From the NCBI GenBank assembly GCA_027972325.1, contig JAPMOS010000054.1, positions 35,001 through 99,000 on the forward strand: a stretch of 64,000 bases of DNA. The letters run 5' to 3'. A program made the translations under genes and the position numbers. This document shows positions 46,655-64,000 of this stretch, piece after piece. The notes under the pieces were generated by a model. It ran no database searches, was not told where the DNA came from, and saw only the letters and a program-made list of their open reading frames with translations. Position 1 is the first letter of the stretch. Every line of letters begins with the position of its first letter. The DNA is from Paratrimastix pyriformis (Eukaryota; Preaxostyla; Paratrimastigidae).

Positions 46655-48760
46655 TCAATCGCGGTGGGGGGCCTGACCGCTGGCACCGAGCAAGGGGGCC
46701 GTCTGGTCGACCGCGGGCAGGCGAGACCCCTTGCCGGACATCTTCTTCTTGTGCTCGACCAGCACCACCCGGTCGAACCACCACCGCATCACCCAGCCGG
46801 CCAGGTGGACGGCCGGGTACCAGAACATCTCGACGATGGGGGCGGGCGAGGGCATCATCCCGTTGACGGCCACCCGGAGGAAGTCCAGCTCGAACTCGGT
46901 CGTGAAGTGGAAATGGCCCGCCCGCAGGCCCCGCAGGGCCGCATCGGCGCCTTGGGCCGGGGTGATGGTGGCCGCGGACTCGTCGATGATCTTGGCCTCG
47001 ATGGGCTTGGTCTGGTTCTCGACCTGAGGCGGGGCGGGGTAAGTGAGGCGGGGCGGGGTAAGTGAGGCGGGGCGGGGGCGGGTTGAGCAGAGGCGGGGGT
47101 GGAGGTTGAGATGAGGGAGAGATCCTGCGCATGGCCAGGGGGGCGATGTGAGCCCGTGCGATGCCGGCGGAAGCACCCAATGTGTGCCCCTGTGTGATGT
47201 GTGATGGCCGTGTGTGATGTGTGATGTGTGATGGCCGTGTGTGATGTGTGATGTGTGATGGCCGTGTGTGATGTGTGATGTGTGATGGCCGTGTGATGTG
47301 TGATGTGATGGCCGTGTGTGATGTGTGATGTGTGATGGCCGTGTGTGATGTGTGATGTGTGATGGCCGTGTGTGATGTGTGATGTGTGATGGCCGTGTGT
47401 GATGTGTGATGTGTGATGGCCGTGTGTGATGTGTGATGTGATGGCCGTGTGTGATGTGTGATGTGTGATGGCCGTGTGTGATGTGTGATGTGTGATGGCC
47501 GTGTGTGATGTGTGATGTGTGATGGCCGTGTGTGATGTGTGATGTGTGATGGCCGTGTGTGATGTGTGATGTGTGATGGCCGTGTGTGATGTGTGATGTG
47601 TGATGGCCGTGTGTGATGTGCCACGGGGCGGGGGGGCCAGACTCGGTGTCCATGTTGGACGGGTAGAAGCAGCGCCCAATGCGTGTGCATGGCCCGCGAT
47701 GCCAATCCGCGGACCTTGAAGGACTCGGCGTCCATGTTGGACGGTAGAAGCAGCACCCAATGCGTGTGCGTGATGGTGTGTGTGTGTGGTGATGGCCGTG
47801 TGTGTCGTGTCAGACCTTGAACGACTCGGTGTCCATGTTGGACGGGTAGAAGCAGCACACGTCGATCTTCTGGGCGAGCAGCTCGTGGTGCAGCGACTCG
47901 GCCAGCCCACGGACGGCGTACTTGGTGGGGCAGTACATCGAGTACCCCATCGAGCCCAGCAGCCCCAGGGCCGAGCTGACCAGGCACAGCTTGCCCCGGC
48001 CCAGGGTCGCGTCCACCTGGGGGAAGACAGGTCGGGGGGGGGGCATGGAAGGCGGATGAGGGGCATGCAAATGGCGCACAGCGAGCGAACTTGGAGCATG
48101 CGGCATCCAAGATTCACAAAAATGATGATGCGCTACGAAAATCTAAAAAGTGCGTGCGGCGAGGTGCGCGGCAAGGCGTATCGACCTCACTGACGGGCCG
48201 GCCGATCATCCGGGGCAGGAGCACGCGGCAGGTGTTGACCGTGCCGAAGAAGTTCAGCTCCATCTCGTTGTGGTAGACCCGCAGGTCGGTCTGCAGGAAG
48301 TACCCCGGGTGGGACATGCCCGCAGAGGTGACCACCAGGTGGGGCGCCGCCAGGTCCTTGGTGCCGTCGAAGAGCCCGGTCACGGCCGCGTCAAGGGCCG
48401 TGTAGTTGGTCACGTCGCAGGGAACCACGTGGCACCGCTGCTCCGTCGGGCGCACCATGGCCTGTGGAACAGGGGGGGGATGTCGACACAATTCAAAACA
48501 GAAAACAAGAAGACCTTCGTGATTTCGGCCTTGGCCTCGGTCAGGTTGGCCAGCGAGCGGCTCATGATGGTGATGTCGCCCGCCCCCATGGCGGCGAACT
48601 TGATGGCCAGGGCCTTGCCCAGGCCCGTCCCGCCACCGGTGATGAGGACGTGGCGCCGGTTCCCGGGCTTGGCGAAAGAGGCCAAGCGATCAGCAGACGG
48701 GGTCAGCGCGGCAAAGCCAGGGGCTGCAGCGGCGCGGGGGTGGGTTGACGAAATGGACAT
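46655..48760 (-). CDS. KDSR: 3-ketodihydrosphingosine reductase
   Basis: This short-chain dehydrogenase reduces 3-ketodihydrosphingosine to dihydrosphingosine with NADPH on the ER membrane. Exons from 48760: MSISSTHPRAAAA..., then RRHVLITGGGTGLGKALAIK (TGxxxGxG cofactor motif), HVVPCDVTNYTALDAAVTGL, PHLVVTSAGMSHPGYFLQ, MELNFFGTVNTCRVLLPRMI, KLCLVSSALGLLGSMGYSMY, CPTKYAVRGLAESLHHELLA (Tyr-x-x-x-Lys), ENQTKPIEAKIIDESAATIT and a C-terminal hydrophobic region (VEMFWYPAVHLAGWVMRWWF). Donors include gtcttc, gtcagt and gtctga. The intron at about 47030-47815 is a satellite carrying two extra copies of the exon edge. No N-terminal transmembrane helix is seen, unlike human KDSR. The first 71 nt overlap the end of the upstream gene. 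Confidence 0.92.
47195..47620. repeat. ~27-bp minisatellite in KDSR intron
   Basis: About 16 units of TGTGTGATGTGTGATG...GGCCG, some shortened. Confidence 0.95.
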
Positions 48761-49157
48761 TGCGAGCACGATGCAGACCAAGACCGATCATGATCCCGGC
48801 CAGAACCACGGAAATGACGAGGAATGCCACAAGAGCTGGGGCAACAAGGGAAAGCCACACCCAAACGCGGGAGAGGACCGCGAGTGGAACGAACAGGGCC
48901 TTGATGCCGAAGTAGCCAGAGACCAACTCGACGCAACCAATAAGGAAATAAATAACATTACCGGCAAGCTTGTTAGGGAGGCGAGAAGCCCCGAAGACGA
49001 GGAAGCAAAGGCCGGCAAAGACGGCTTGAAGAATGGCCAGAGGAGTCAGCACGGCGGAAGCATCGGAGGAGGAGAGGACCACAGCGGGTCCGGCAACTCC
49101 CACAAAAGAGATGAAGGCGAAAATAGACGACCCAAGCAAGGCCGAAAGCAGAGCCAT
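48690..49157 (-). CDS. Small multi-spanning membrane protein, unrecognised
   Basis: An uninterrupted frame from an ATG in good context (AAGATGGCT): MALLSALLGSSIFAFISFVG, then about four hydrophobic segments (ISFVGVAGPAVVL, PLAILQAVFAGLCFLVFGA, NVIYFLIGCVELVSGYFGIK, LVAFLVISVVLAGIMIGLGL). Length 155 residues. I do not recognise the family; the size and helix spacing suggest a small ER or endomembrane protein. Its last codons overlap the first exon of KDSR on the same strand in another frame. Confidence 0.65.
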   Translation of the reverse strand: MALLSALLGSSIFAFISFVGVAGPAVVLSSSDASAVLTPLAILQAVFAGLCFLVFGASRLPNKLAGNVIYFLIGCVELVSGYFGIKALFVPLAVLSRVWVWLSLVAPALVAFLVISVVLAGIMIGLGLHRARNVHFVNPPPRRCSPWLCRADPVC

Positions 49158-49872
49158 CTTGCGAGAAAAGGTGGCTCTAACCTGAGGAGCAGTACATTGT
49201 GAAATATCAATCGTGTTGTTGTCATGGACCGGGGAACACGTGTTGGCCCGGGGGCGATGGGGCAATTGCCGGAGAAGGAAGAAGGAGGCTAAGGATGAAG
49301 GGAAATGCGAAAAGAAACGAAAGGGAGAAAAGAATCTTCATTTCAAGAAAGCCCTCGCCGTTTTGACCCCACTCGCCGTCTTGGCGTTGGGGTCGCTGTC
49401 CATCTTGTGCCCACTGCTTTTAACTCATTCTTCCAAAGTTGACAGTGGAGAAGCGTCTATCGTGTCGTGCCACTATGAGGCCGGTTGCGTTGTGGGTCCT
49501 TCTGGGGACCAACTGTGGAGAGGCGGTTGAAAATATCAAGAGGTTATTGTGAGCTTTTTCCCCAAGGATTTGGACAACCCTTCTGATTCACTTAGCAGGT
49601 GTCGAGCCTTTCCTGCACCAATGGGTACCGGCTGCCCACCTGCGAATTCCAAATCATCAAGCATTCCCTCTAATCTCGGTGAAAGAACAAAAAAGCCGAG
49701 GGAGGCACATCGATCATGCGGGGGGACACCACCTGGGAGCAACTCTCCTGCGGCTGCAGGATGATGGCTCACCAGAATGTCAATGCGAAGGGCTCCACAA
49801 AAACCGGATGCTGTCTTCCGAGATTCCGGCATCGTGTGGATCGAGTTTTTTTAACCCCTGGTTATTTAGATC
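49158..49872. other. Divergent intergenic region between membrane-protein gene and UBC12 paralogue 2
   Basis: Less GC-rich. Frames at 49213-49530 (+) and 49536-49832 (-) are open, but nothing supports them as genes. Confidence 0.45.
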
Positions 49873-50806
49873 ATGTTGAAGTCAGCCGCCTCCTTTCCCT
49901 CCTTATTGACTCACTTTCCCCTCCCGGTTAGCCTGCGTGCCAAGAAAGAAGCAGCCGTCAGGGCTGCTGCTGCTCAGGCTGCTGCTCAGGCGGCCAGTCC
50001 CCTCCCGCCCGGGAGCCGTCCCGCTCCTTTACAGCGGGCTCACTCCATCCGCACATTGACCGTGATTAAGGACCTTGAGAAGCTTGATCTACCCAACACT
50101 GTGCGCTTGGTGCACCCAAATCCCACCATTATTCGAGAATTCTATCTTATTCTGTCTCCAGACGCTGGGATCTGGACTGGGGGGTCTGTCCATTGGTAGC
50201 ACGGCTTCGTCACATTGAATTTGTACCTCTTAGGCATTTCAAGTTCTATTTCAGCTTCCCCGCAGACTACAATCTGCATCCGCCCATGGTTCGCTGTCAA
50301 ACACAGATTCTGCACCCCAATATCGACCACGAAGGACACGTTTGCCTAAACATTCTCAGAGATATGGAGGTCAGATCGTTCCATTTCCTCTTTTCTCGTC
50401 CTGATGCCATTCTTCCTCCCTCTCCTGTTCGGCCGCTCAGTGGACTGGTCTGCCATTTCTCTGCGACTGGTCATTGCTTACATTTCATTTCCAACCCTTA
50501 GCCGTGATGGATGTTCAATCTGTCGTTTTTGGTCTTCTCCTCCTCTTCTACGAACCCAACGTGAGCGACCCCCTCAACATTGGTCTGGCACCGCACCTTC
50601 CTCTCCCCTCCTCTTGGATACTGCTGCCTCGTTCTCAACCAATGCCCTCACCACTCATCCTCATACCACCTCCGCTCTCTGCCTCTTCAGAGGCCGCCGA
50701 GGAGATGAAGGCAAACTTGGAGGCGTTCAAGCAGAAGGTTCGCCGCACCTTCCAGGGTGGTAACTGGGATGGGTTCCAGTACGAGCGACAACCGATTCGC
50801 TACTAA
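49873..50806 (+). CDS. UBC12: UBC12-like E2 conjugating enzyme, paralogue 2
   Basis: Same layout as paralogue 1. An 8-nt first coding exon (donor gtcagc) gives MLNLRAKKE, then an Ala-rich stretch, DLEKLDLPNTVRLVHPNPTI, FYLILSPDAGIWTGGHFKFY, MVRCQTQILHPNIDHEGHVC (catalytic Cys), LNILRDME, WTAVMDVQSVVFGLLLLFYE, PNVSDPLN, and the tail FQGGNWDGFQYERQPIRY. The step from DME to WTAVMD needs a 7-nt microexon at 50441-50447 flanked by introns 50370-50440 and 50448-50501. This restores exactly the spacing of paralogue 1. Retaining the second intron keeps the frame and inserts 18 residues. Other introns start gtctgt and gtctgg. Confidence 0.9.
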
Positions 50807-51158
50807 ATTGGCAACTTTCCTTGCGTTCATCATTGGGTCCCTCCACCCTCTTCTCTGCCCTCATCGCCCTGGGAAGCCGCATTGTCCGGGAGTGATGCTG
50901 TGTTCTTTCGGAGCTCATGCGCGTGTTTTTGTTTCTCTCCATCCCCCTAACACTGAAACAACTTCTCTTTCGAGTCGAAAGGGGCCGGCGCGGCGGAACA
51001 CAGCGGGGAAGGGGCGAGGGACTCTTTTCCCGTGGCTCCTGGGTTGGCAGTTCACACTCCATCCCAGGCTCCGGCTACCTTCGTCATCGCGTGTTCAATC
51101 AAGAAACTGCCGCGGCATCTTCTTCCACACTTTAAAAGTGGCGTGAAGGGAATTTTCT
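50807..51158. other. Intergenic between convergent UBC12 paralogue 2 and ER protein gene
   Basis: Unique sequence, probably 3' UTRs. Nothing else seen. Confidence 0.55.
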
Positions 51159-52473
51159 TCATGTAATGCCCGCTGCCGGGTAGACAACAGACGGGGTGGT
51201 GGCAGGGAATCCTTTAGCCGGCTCAGGTACCCGGACCGGAGGAAGTCTCATCTTAGGAATGGTATCGGATTGATCAGTCGTGGTGGTGGGCAGAGCAGGC
51301 TGTAGGACAGAAATGGGTTGCGAAGGAACTGTTGGGAGCTGAGAAGCAGGGGGCTGTTGTTGGGGCTGTTGTTGGGGCTGCTGTTGGGGCTGCTGTTGGG
51401 GCTGCTGTTGGGGCTGCTGTTGGGGCTGCTGTTGGGGCTGCTGTTGGGGCTGCTGTTGGGGCTGCTGTTGGGGCTGCTGCTGCTGGGGCTGGGGTTGCTG
51501 CTGGGGCTGGGGTTGCTGCTGGGGCTGGGGTTGCTGCTGGGGCTGGAGTGGCTTTTCAGCAACGCTGGGCTCATGCTTTCTGTGGGCCCGCTGAGGGACG
51601 AGGCGTTGAGGGACAAAGCGCTGCCGGGCAGGTACCATCGTACCTGAAAGAGGATGTGTGATGGCTCACTAGCCCCCAAGCAGACCGAGCCGATTCAGAG
51701 CAGGCTGCATCGAGGACCAAGTGCTGGCCCACAGGTTGCCTGTCAGATTCTTAGTTGTTTCCCATACAACGCGGTGGCCGCGCCGCTCGTAAAGGACCGG
51801 TCCGAGAAGGATTGTGTTCACTAAGTTTGGTGGAGGTGGGGGGTGGTATGGTGGACGATGGGGAAGAAACCCAGACATGCGAGCCAAAGAAGTGTTCGTC
51901 CCCCCATGAGCTGCCCCACGAAGGCGGTCAGGATGAGCGTGCCGTAAACCAGCATATGAAACCGGATGGGGTTTTGGGCCCCCATCTGGAAGGCCTGCCG
52001 CACCAGCCCCATGGCACCGGATGACAATCTGTCGGCCTGCTCGGTGAACCAGGCATAGTCGTGGTTATTACGGTCGTTGTCTGAGGCCCGAAGTGCGTCG
52101 GTTCCACGAACAGTCAGCATTGTTGTGTACCCAACAAGTGCGAAGAGTGACATTGATGTCATCAGAGACCAACTGGACATGGACAGAAACCTAAAAAAGG
52201 GAGTCGATAGCACGTGAAATTTTGGACGAACGGCACGAACCAAAAGAGAAGGTTCATCCCCAGGACAAAAGCCATTGATGCCTGCGGACGATCAAAAAGC
52301 AGATATGAATGGAGCCAGTTAAAGTACGGCTTTCCGCGGGTCCAGTAGTCGGAAGCTTGGCCTTCTTGCGGCTGATCACGTTGCTCTGTCTGTTGCTCTT
52401 GTGAATGCCAGTCCGGTTGTGGCTGGCGGTCAGGCTGGCGGTCTGGTTGGCGATCTTGGTTTTGGTTCGACAT
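51159..52473 (-). CDS. ER-shaping reticulon-homology protein (ARL6IP1/FAM134-like) with poly-Gln tail
   Basis: ATG at 52473: MSNQNQDRQPDRQPDRQPQP, a Gln-rich head. The hydrophobic core reads NWLHSYLLFDRPQASMAFVL, GMNLLFWFVPFVQ, SWSLMTSMSLFALVGYTT, then RFHMLVYGTLILTAFVGQLM and GGRTLLWLA joined (donor gtctgg near 51886) to LNTILLGPVLYERRGHRVVW. This is the two-hairpin pattern of ARL6IP1 (AWVGQ, then LL...LLLPGL) and the LLFWF of FAM134. Such proteins bend tubular ER; FAM134 also serves ER-phagy. The C-terminal region carries a PQQQ/PQPQ repeat (51355-51545) and ends VVYPAAGIT. I see no clear LIR motif. Exon edges are approximate. Confidence 0.75.
51355..51545 (-). repeat. Coding Gln/Pro trinucleotide repeat
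   Basis: 12-15-bp units code PQQQ, then PQPQQQ, in the C-terminal region of the ER protein. The reading frame stays open. Confidence 0.9.
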
Positions 52474-52642
52474 GGACGTGGTCCCAATGGAAGGAGAAGC
52501 CGAGATTCCGGCACATGAGGGGTCTTTTCCAGGGTGTGTAGGGCTCGGTCTCTTTCTCTGTTTGTTTCCCGATCCGACCTCCACCCCGTGCGATTGCGAG
52601 GAAAATGTCGGATCGGACAGGAGGGAACAGCCAGGCGATTTT

Positions 52643-60978
<8,336 letters not shown>

Positions 60979-61077
60979 GGGCCAGACGAAATTGAATCAA
61001 ACCCGGCACGAAAAGCGAAATGGGCCGACGGCACTATTCCCTCTCGCCGCACTGTTCAAGTTGAATTTTTCTATGTA
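60979..61077. other. Short spacer: upstream region of coiled-coil gene, ends at transposon target site
   Basis: About 100 bp between the coiled-coil start codon and the left end of the transposon. It should contain part of the coiled-coil promoter. Confidence 0.5.
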
Positions 61078-61120
61078 CAGTACCCTGCAGAAACCCGCCC
61101 ACCCTGCAAAAACCCGTCCA
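61078..61120 (+). repeat. Left terminal inverted repeat with doubled motif
   Basis: Two direct copies of an ACCCTGCA(G/A)AAACCCG motif, about 19 bp apart, just inside the TA target site. Confidence 0.85.
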
Positions 61121-61122
61121 GA

Positions 61123-63208
61123 ATGCCCAGAAGGGCCGGTAAAGCCCTGACTGAGGCACAAATTTTGGCGATTCTTGCTTCGGCAGAATACCGCGATAAA
61201 ACCCAGCTCGAACGGGGTGTGGATCTGGTGATCGAACATCAGGTCGGCATCTCTGCGGCCAGTCGCGCGACTGGGGTTAGCCGCAAGGCTATCGGGAGAG
61301 CACTCAAGCCTCGAACCTCCAGCAAAGTTGTGGGCCGCAACGGACGACCACCGGCGATTTCTCAGTACTGCAAGATCAAGTTCCGTGAATTCATGATTGA
61401 GGCAGGAAAAACGAATCAAACGATTACACTATTAGCCGCACGCGAGAAGGTTTCTTTTATTATCTTTTCTGACAACATTCTTTCGATCGATATGTATTGG
61501 CCACCACGCACTAGCTCCGTGAGTTCTACATCAAGGAGCCGCACGCGGATCTGACGAAGATCCCTTCTTTTTGCGATAATACCATTCGAAAGCTGCTTCT
61601 GGAGACGAACTGCCGGTTGGTGAGGCCCAGCAAGCTCGAAAGCGTCCGTCACCCCCTGCATGCTGTGTGCCTTCACTGGAGCTTCCTAGTGCCGTGTCCT
61701 TGAAGCAACCAGCGTGGATCATTGGTACGATGAACAGATTGAACGATTCGGGCCGTGCGAACACCTTGAACGGCTCCTCTCAGACCGTTATGATACCTCG
61801 TTGATCGCTGACATGGATGAGACTTTTCTCAACCCTGGCCTGTCACCCTGCTTACTCTTGACTCTTGACGCGAATCCTTGCCTAGGCGAGAAGGACATCA
61901 AGGCGATTTGGTGTCGGGAAGCACCGCGGCCCACTCGACCCGATCCCAAGCACCCGGGAGAGCATATTACCCTGGCGATGGCGATCACGGCATCAGGCAA
62001 GAAATTGAAGCCGTTCCTGATCTTCCCTCGGGCAACGATGCCTGACCTACCCGATTCGGCTGCCAAGTATGCCGTGGGTGGTCCGTTGGCGCTTTTTCCC
62101 TTGCTGGCTCGACTTTCTTCAAGGTTCCGATAATGGCTGGATAACTGCTGTCCTGTTCCTGGAATGGCTCGAGCTGGTCTTTGGCCCGTACATTGCGAAA
62201 TGTCGTCAGAAACTGGGCAACCCAACTGCCCGTGCCCTATTGGTGATGGATAACCATGCCACTCACCAGTCGGACGATATTCGGGCGTGGTGTGAGAAAC
62301 ACCTCGTGGACACTCTCTACCTGCTTCCCCACGCCACTCATCTAATGCAGCCGCTGGATGTGGCGGTGTTTGGGCCCTTCAAGGCCACCCTGTCCACGCG
62401 ATATCGGAACCTGGAAGCCCAGGCCCCTAAGCCCGACCCATGCCACCGCTGGCAGACCATACATGCGACCGTTGAAGCCGTGAAAGCCACTTTCCAGGAG
62501 AGCTTCATTTGGGAAGGCTGGCGCAAGTCTGGCCTTGTCCCGTTCAACCCGCAAGCTTACAAAGGTGAAAAGGGGGTGGTCGAGTCGCCCGCTCGTCCGC
62601 TTCAGAACACCCGGGGCCCATCGATCAACCAGGTCTGGCCAACTCCCGTCATCCCTCCTTCATCTTCACTTCCCTAGACCATCCTTCTCCCCGAGGAGGA
62701 TGGCCAGGCGCCCAAGGGGGCTCCCGCTCGCAAGACTCCTGCTCGCAAGACTCCTGCTCGCAAGACACCCGCTCGCAAGACTCCCGCTCGCAAGACTCCC
62801 GCTCGCAAGACTCCCGCGCGCCGTGCGCCCGCGAAACGGGCGACAGCCTCAGAACCCACCTGCAACCCGCCGGGCGCGCCGACCTCGACCCCGCCTCTGC
62901 CACCTCCGACACCATTCTCGACCCCCCCACCCATGAATGGGATGTCACCGAGCCCGTTTGGCGCCTGCCCCCTCGCCATCTGCTACCAGCAGACAGAAAA
63001 GGTGATGCCAATGCCCATGATTCCAGTCCCTCCCATGTATCCACCACCGTACCCATACTCTCCCCCGGCGGCTGTCCCCCCTCTTCCGGCCCTGTTTCCT
63101 GGGCCAGCTGGCCCGTTTACGGCTGTGCCATCGCCCTACGCCACCGCACCACACTTTCCAGCCACCCCGGGTCACTGGGCTTCCCTCCGCCCCATGGTCA
63201 TGAGATGA
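61123..63208 (+). CDS. Pogo-type transposase (HTH + DDE) with basic PARKT-repeat tail
   Basis: Five exons (61123-61449, 61515-61643, 61690-62077, 62124-62632, 62678-63208) with 45-65-nt introns join in frame to 627 residues. The N-terminal psq/CENP-B-type helix-turn-helix reads MPRRAGKALTEAQILAILAS, then HQVGISAASRATGVSRKAIG. A second HTH follows (EFYIKEPHADLTKIPSF). The DDE_1 domain has DMDETF, LLVMDNHATHQSD and HATHLMQPLDVAVFGPFK, so the D-D-D triad is present. The C-terminal exon carries about seven PARKT repeats (62725-62820), like a linker-histone tail, then a Pro-rich end. Donors are gtttct, gtccgt, gtggtc and gtctgg, partly of the host's GTC type. It cuts and pastes its own element; tail function is unknown. 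Confidence 0.9.
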
Positions 63209-63481
63209 CCACCATCCATGACCCGCAGCCCCCAAATGATATCACAGTCAGGATATTTGGTGGCCATTGGCCTTACACCGTGAAAACCATGTTTCCCGGA
63301 CCAACTTTGGTGGACCTGTGTGACCATCGGCATCATCGGCATCGATATCGACCGCCCCTTGAGGAAGTTATTTTGTGTTGTTTTCTCGGAATATTTTTCT
63401 TTTTTTCTGTTTTTGTAAACAACTCTGCTTTTTCCGCGCTTCAAATCCCACCGGAAGGGCTGCCGATGTCACATTTAGAAA

Positions 63482-63524
63482 TCGGTCTGGTTTTTGACAT
63501 GGGACGGGTTTTTGAAGGGCACTG
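63482..63524 (-). repeat. Right terminal inverted repeat
   Basis: Inverse of the left end, with a second, weaker GGTTTTTGACATGGGAC copy inside it. TA follows at 63525. Confidence 0.83.
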
Positions 63525-64000
63525 TACTCCTCCCCGTCTGGCCGTTTTGCGGGCTCGTTCTTTTTTCACCCATTTTTTTTTTTTTTCAGAATTACGAGAC
63601 TTTTGCCAGATATTGATAAAAATCGATGCGAGGGTGGCTACAGTCTGTGTTTGTTGTTGTTGTTGAGAGTTTGACATTGCCGTTACCGGGCGTTTTTATG
63701 ACTTATATAGATGCGGTACACAAGTTCGAGGGTCTGTGGGCCAGTTGTTGATGTCAATCAACCCCTTCCTTTAGAACGCCATCCACTCACTGCTCCTCTC
63801 CCTTGCTATTCTATTTTTCCCTGGCGAGGAAAAGTCAAATTTCTTTGAGCGCTCCCATTCCAGTCGGTCAACTCGCATGATTGGGAGTGTTTTCCAGAAA
63901 CCGGGACCGACCATGATAGATGGCCGGCTTGCGCCAAAACGAGCGAAGCTGTACCCGGTTTTCTCCACACCAACCTGGCGGCACCTAACCGCCGCACTCC
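63525..64000. other. Region right of the transposon, no gene recognised
   Basis: T-runs near 63570-63585, a TTG run near 63650, a TATATAGATG motif near 63705, otherwise unique sequence. Short frames on both strands are unsupported. Confidence 0.5.

Larger units (their letters stand above)
61078..63524 (+). mobile_element. Complete pogo/Tigger-type DNA transposon
   Basis: The ends are inverted copies: left CAGTACCCTGCAGAAACCCG (from 61078) against the right end, which read inward from 63524 is CAGTGCCCTTCAAAAACCCG (three mismatches in 20). Both ends are flanked by TA (61076-61077 and 63525-63526), the target duplication of Tc1/mariner-pogo elements. Each end has a second, subterminal copy of the ACCC-TGCA-AAACCC motif next to the first, a likely pair of transposase sites. 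The single gene inside (61123-63208) is open and keeps its catalytic Asp residues, so the element looks whole and possibly active. Confidence 0.88.

Noticed and set aside
47195-47620. Repeat array considered as CRISPR or coding Thr/His/Ile repeat
   Set aside because: No spacers. The frame is uninterrupted only because of unit length, and KDSR homology stops at both sides.
49213-49832. Two open frames on opposite strands in the UBC12 paralogue 2 upstream region
   Set aside because: Short, no homology recognised, no splice pattern supporting them.
51318-51661. Plus-strand Leu/Gly and Ala/Gly frames opposite the Gln repeat
   Set aside because: Antisense shadows of the coding Gln/Pro repeat of the ER protein.

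Overview
This is a GC-rich, intron-dense nuclear segment from a eukaryote, most likely a unicellular one. Evidence: many spliced genes, a U2 snRNA, a long-variable-arm tRNA-Leu, and eukaryote-only families (class III PI3-kinase, katanin p80, UBC12-type E2, KDSR, EEIG1/NT-C2, an ER-shaping reticulon-type protein). I cannot name the species. An opisthokont-grade protist fits, but that is a guess.

Layout. 1-3945 (+): C-terminal part of VPS34, with a U2 snRNA gene inside one intron. 4408-6585 (+): single-exon F-box/leucine-rich protein. 7001-7440 (-): ribosomal protein S30. 7655-9632 (-): unrecognised protein with an Arg/Ser-rich N terminus. 9790-12954 (+): EEIG1/FAM102-like NT-C2 protein. 14230-35540 (-): a 21-kb gene for a giant type I membrane protein with a gametolysin-like metzincin domain at the N terminus, many beta-sandwich repeats and a transmembrane anchor. 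One of its introns holds a small antisense gene (16690-17245); another holds a palindromic tandem repeat. Then come a GNAT acetyltransferase, tRNA-Leu(CAG), a UBC12-like E2, katanin p80, a myristoylated EF-hand protein, 3-ketodihydrosphingosine reductase, a small four-helix membrane protein, a second UBC12-like E2, an ARL6IP1/FAM134-like ER protein and a large coiled-coil protein (52643-60978, -). The right end (61078-63524) is an apparently complete pogo-type DNA transposon with terminal inverted repeats, TA target duplication and an open, spliced transposase gene.

Three window-wide patterns stand out. (1) Most 5' splice sites I could place start GTC(C/T/A)G instead of the usual GTRAG. (2) Many introns carry tandem copies of the exon edge together with its splice site, so introns seem to grow by duplication across exon-intron borders. 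(3) Introns are packed with micro- and minisatellites, especially (ATC)n/(GAT)n. Most long low-complexity open frames are shadows of these arrays.

The genes do not form one pathway. Endomembrane and lipid functions recur (VPS34, KDSR, reticulon-type protein, EEIG1-like), as do cytoskeletal ones (katanin p80, coiled-coil protein) and two neddylation-type E2 paralogues, but I see no co-regulated cluster.
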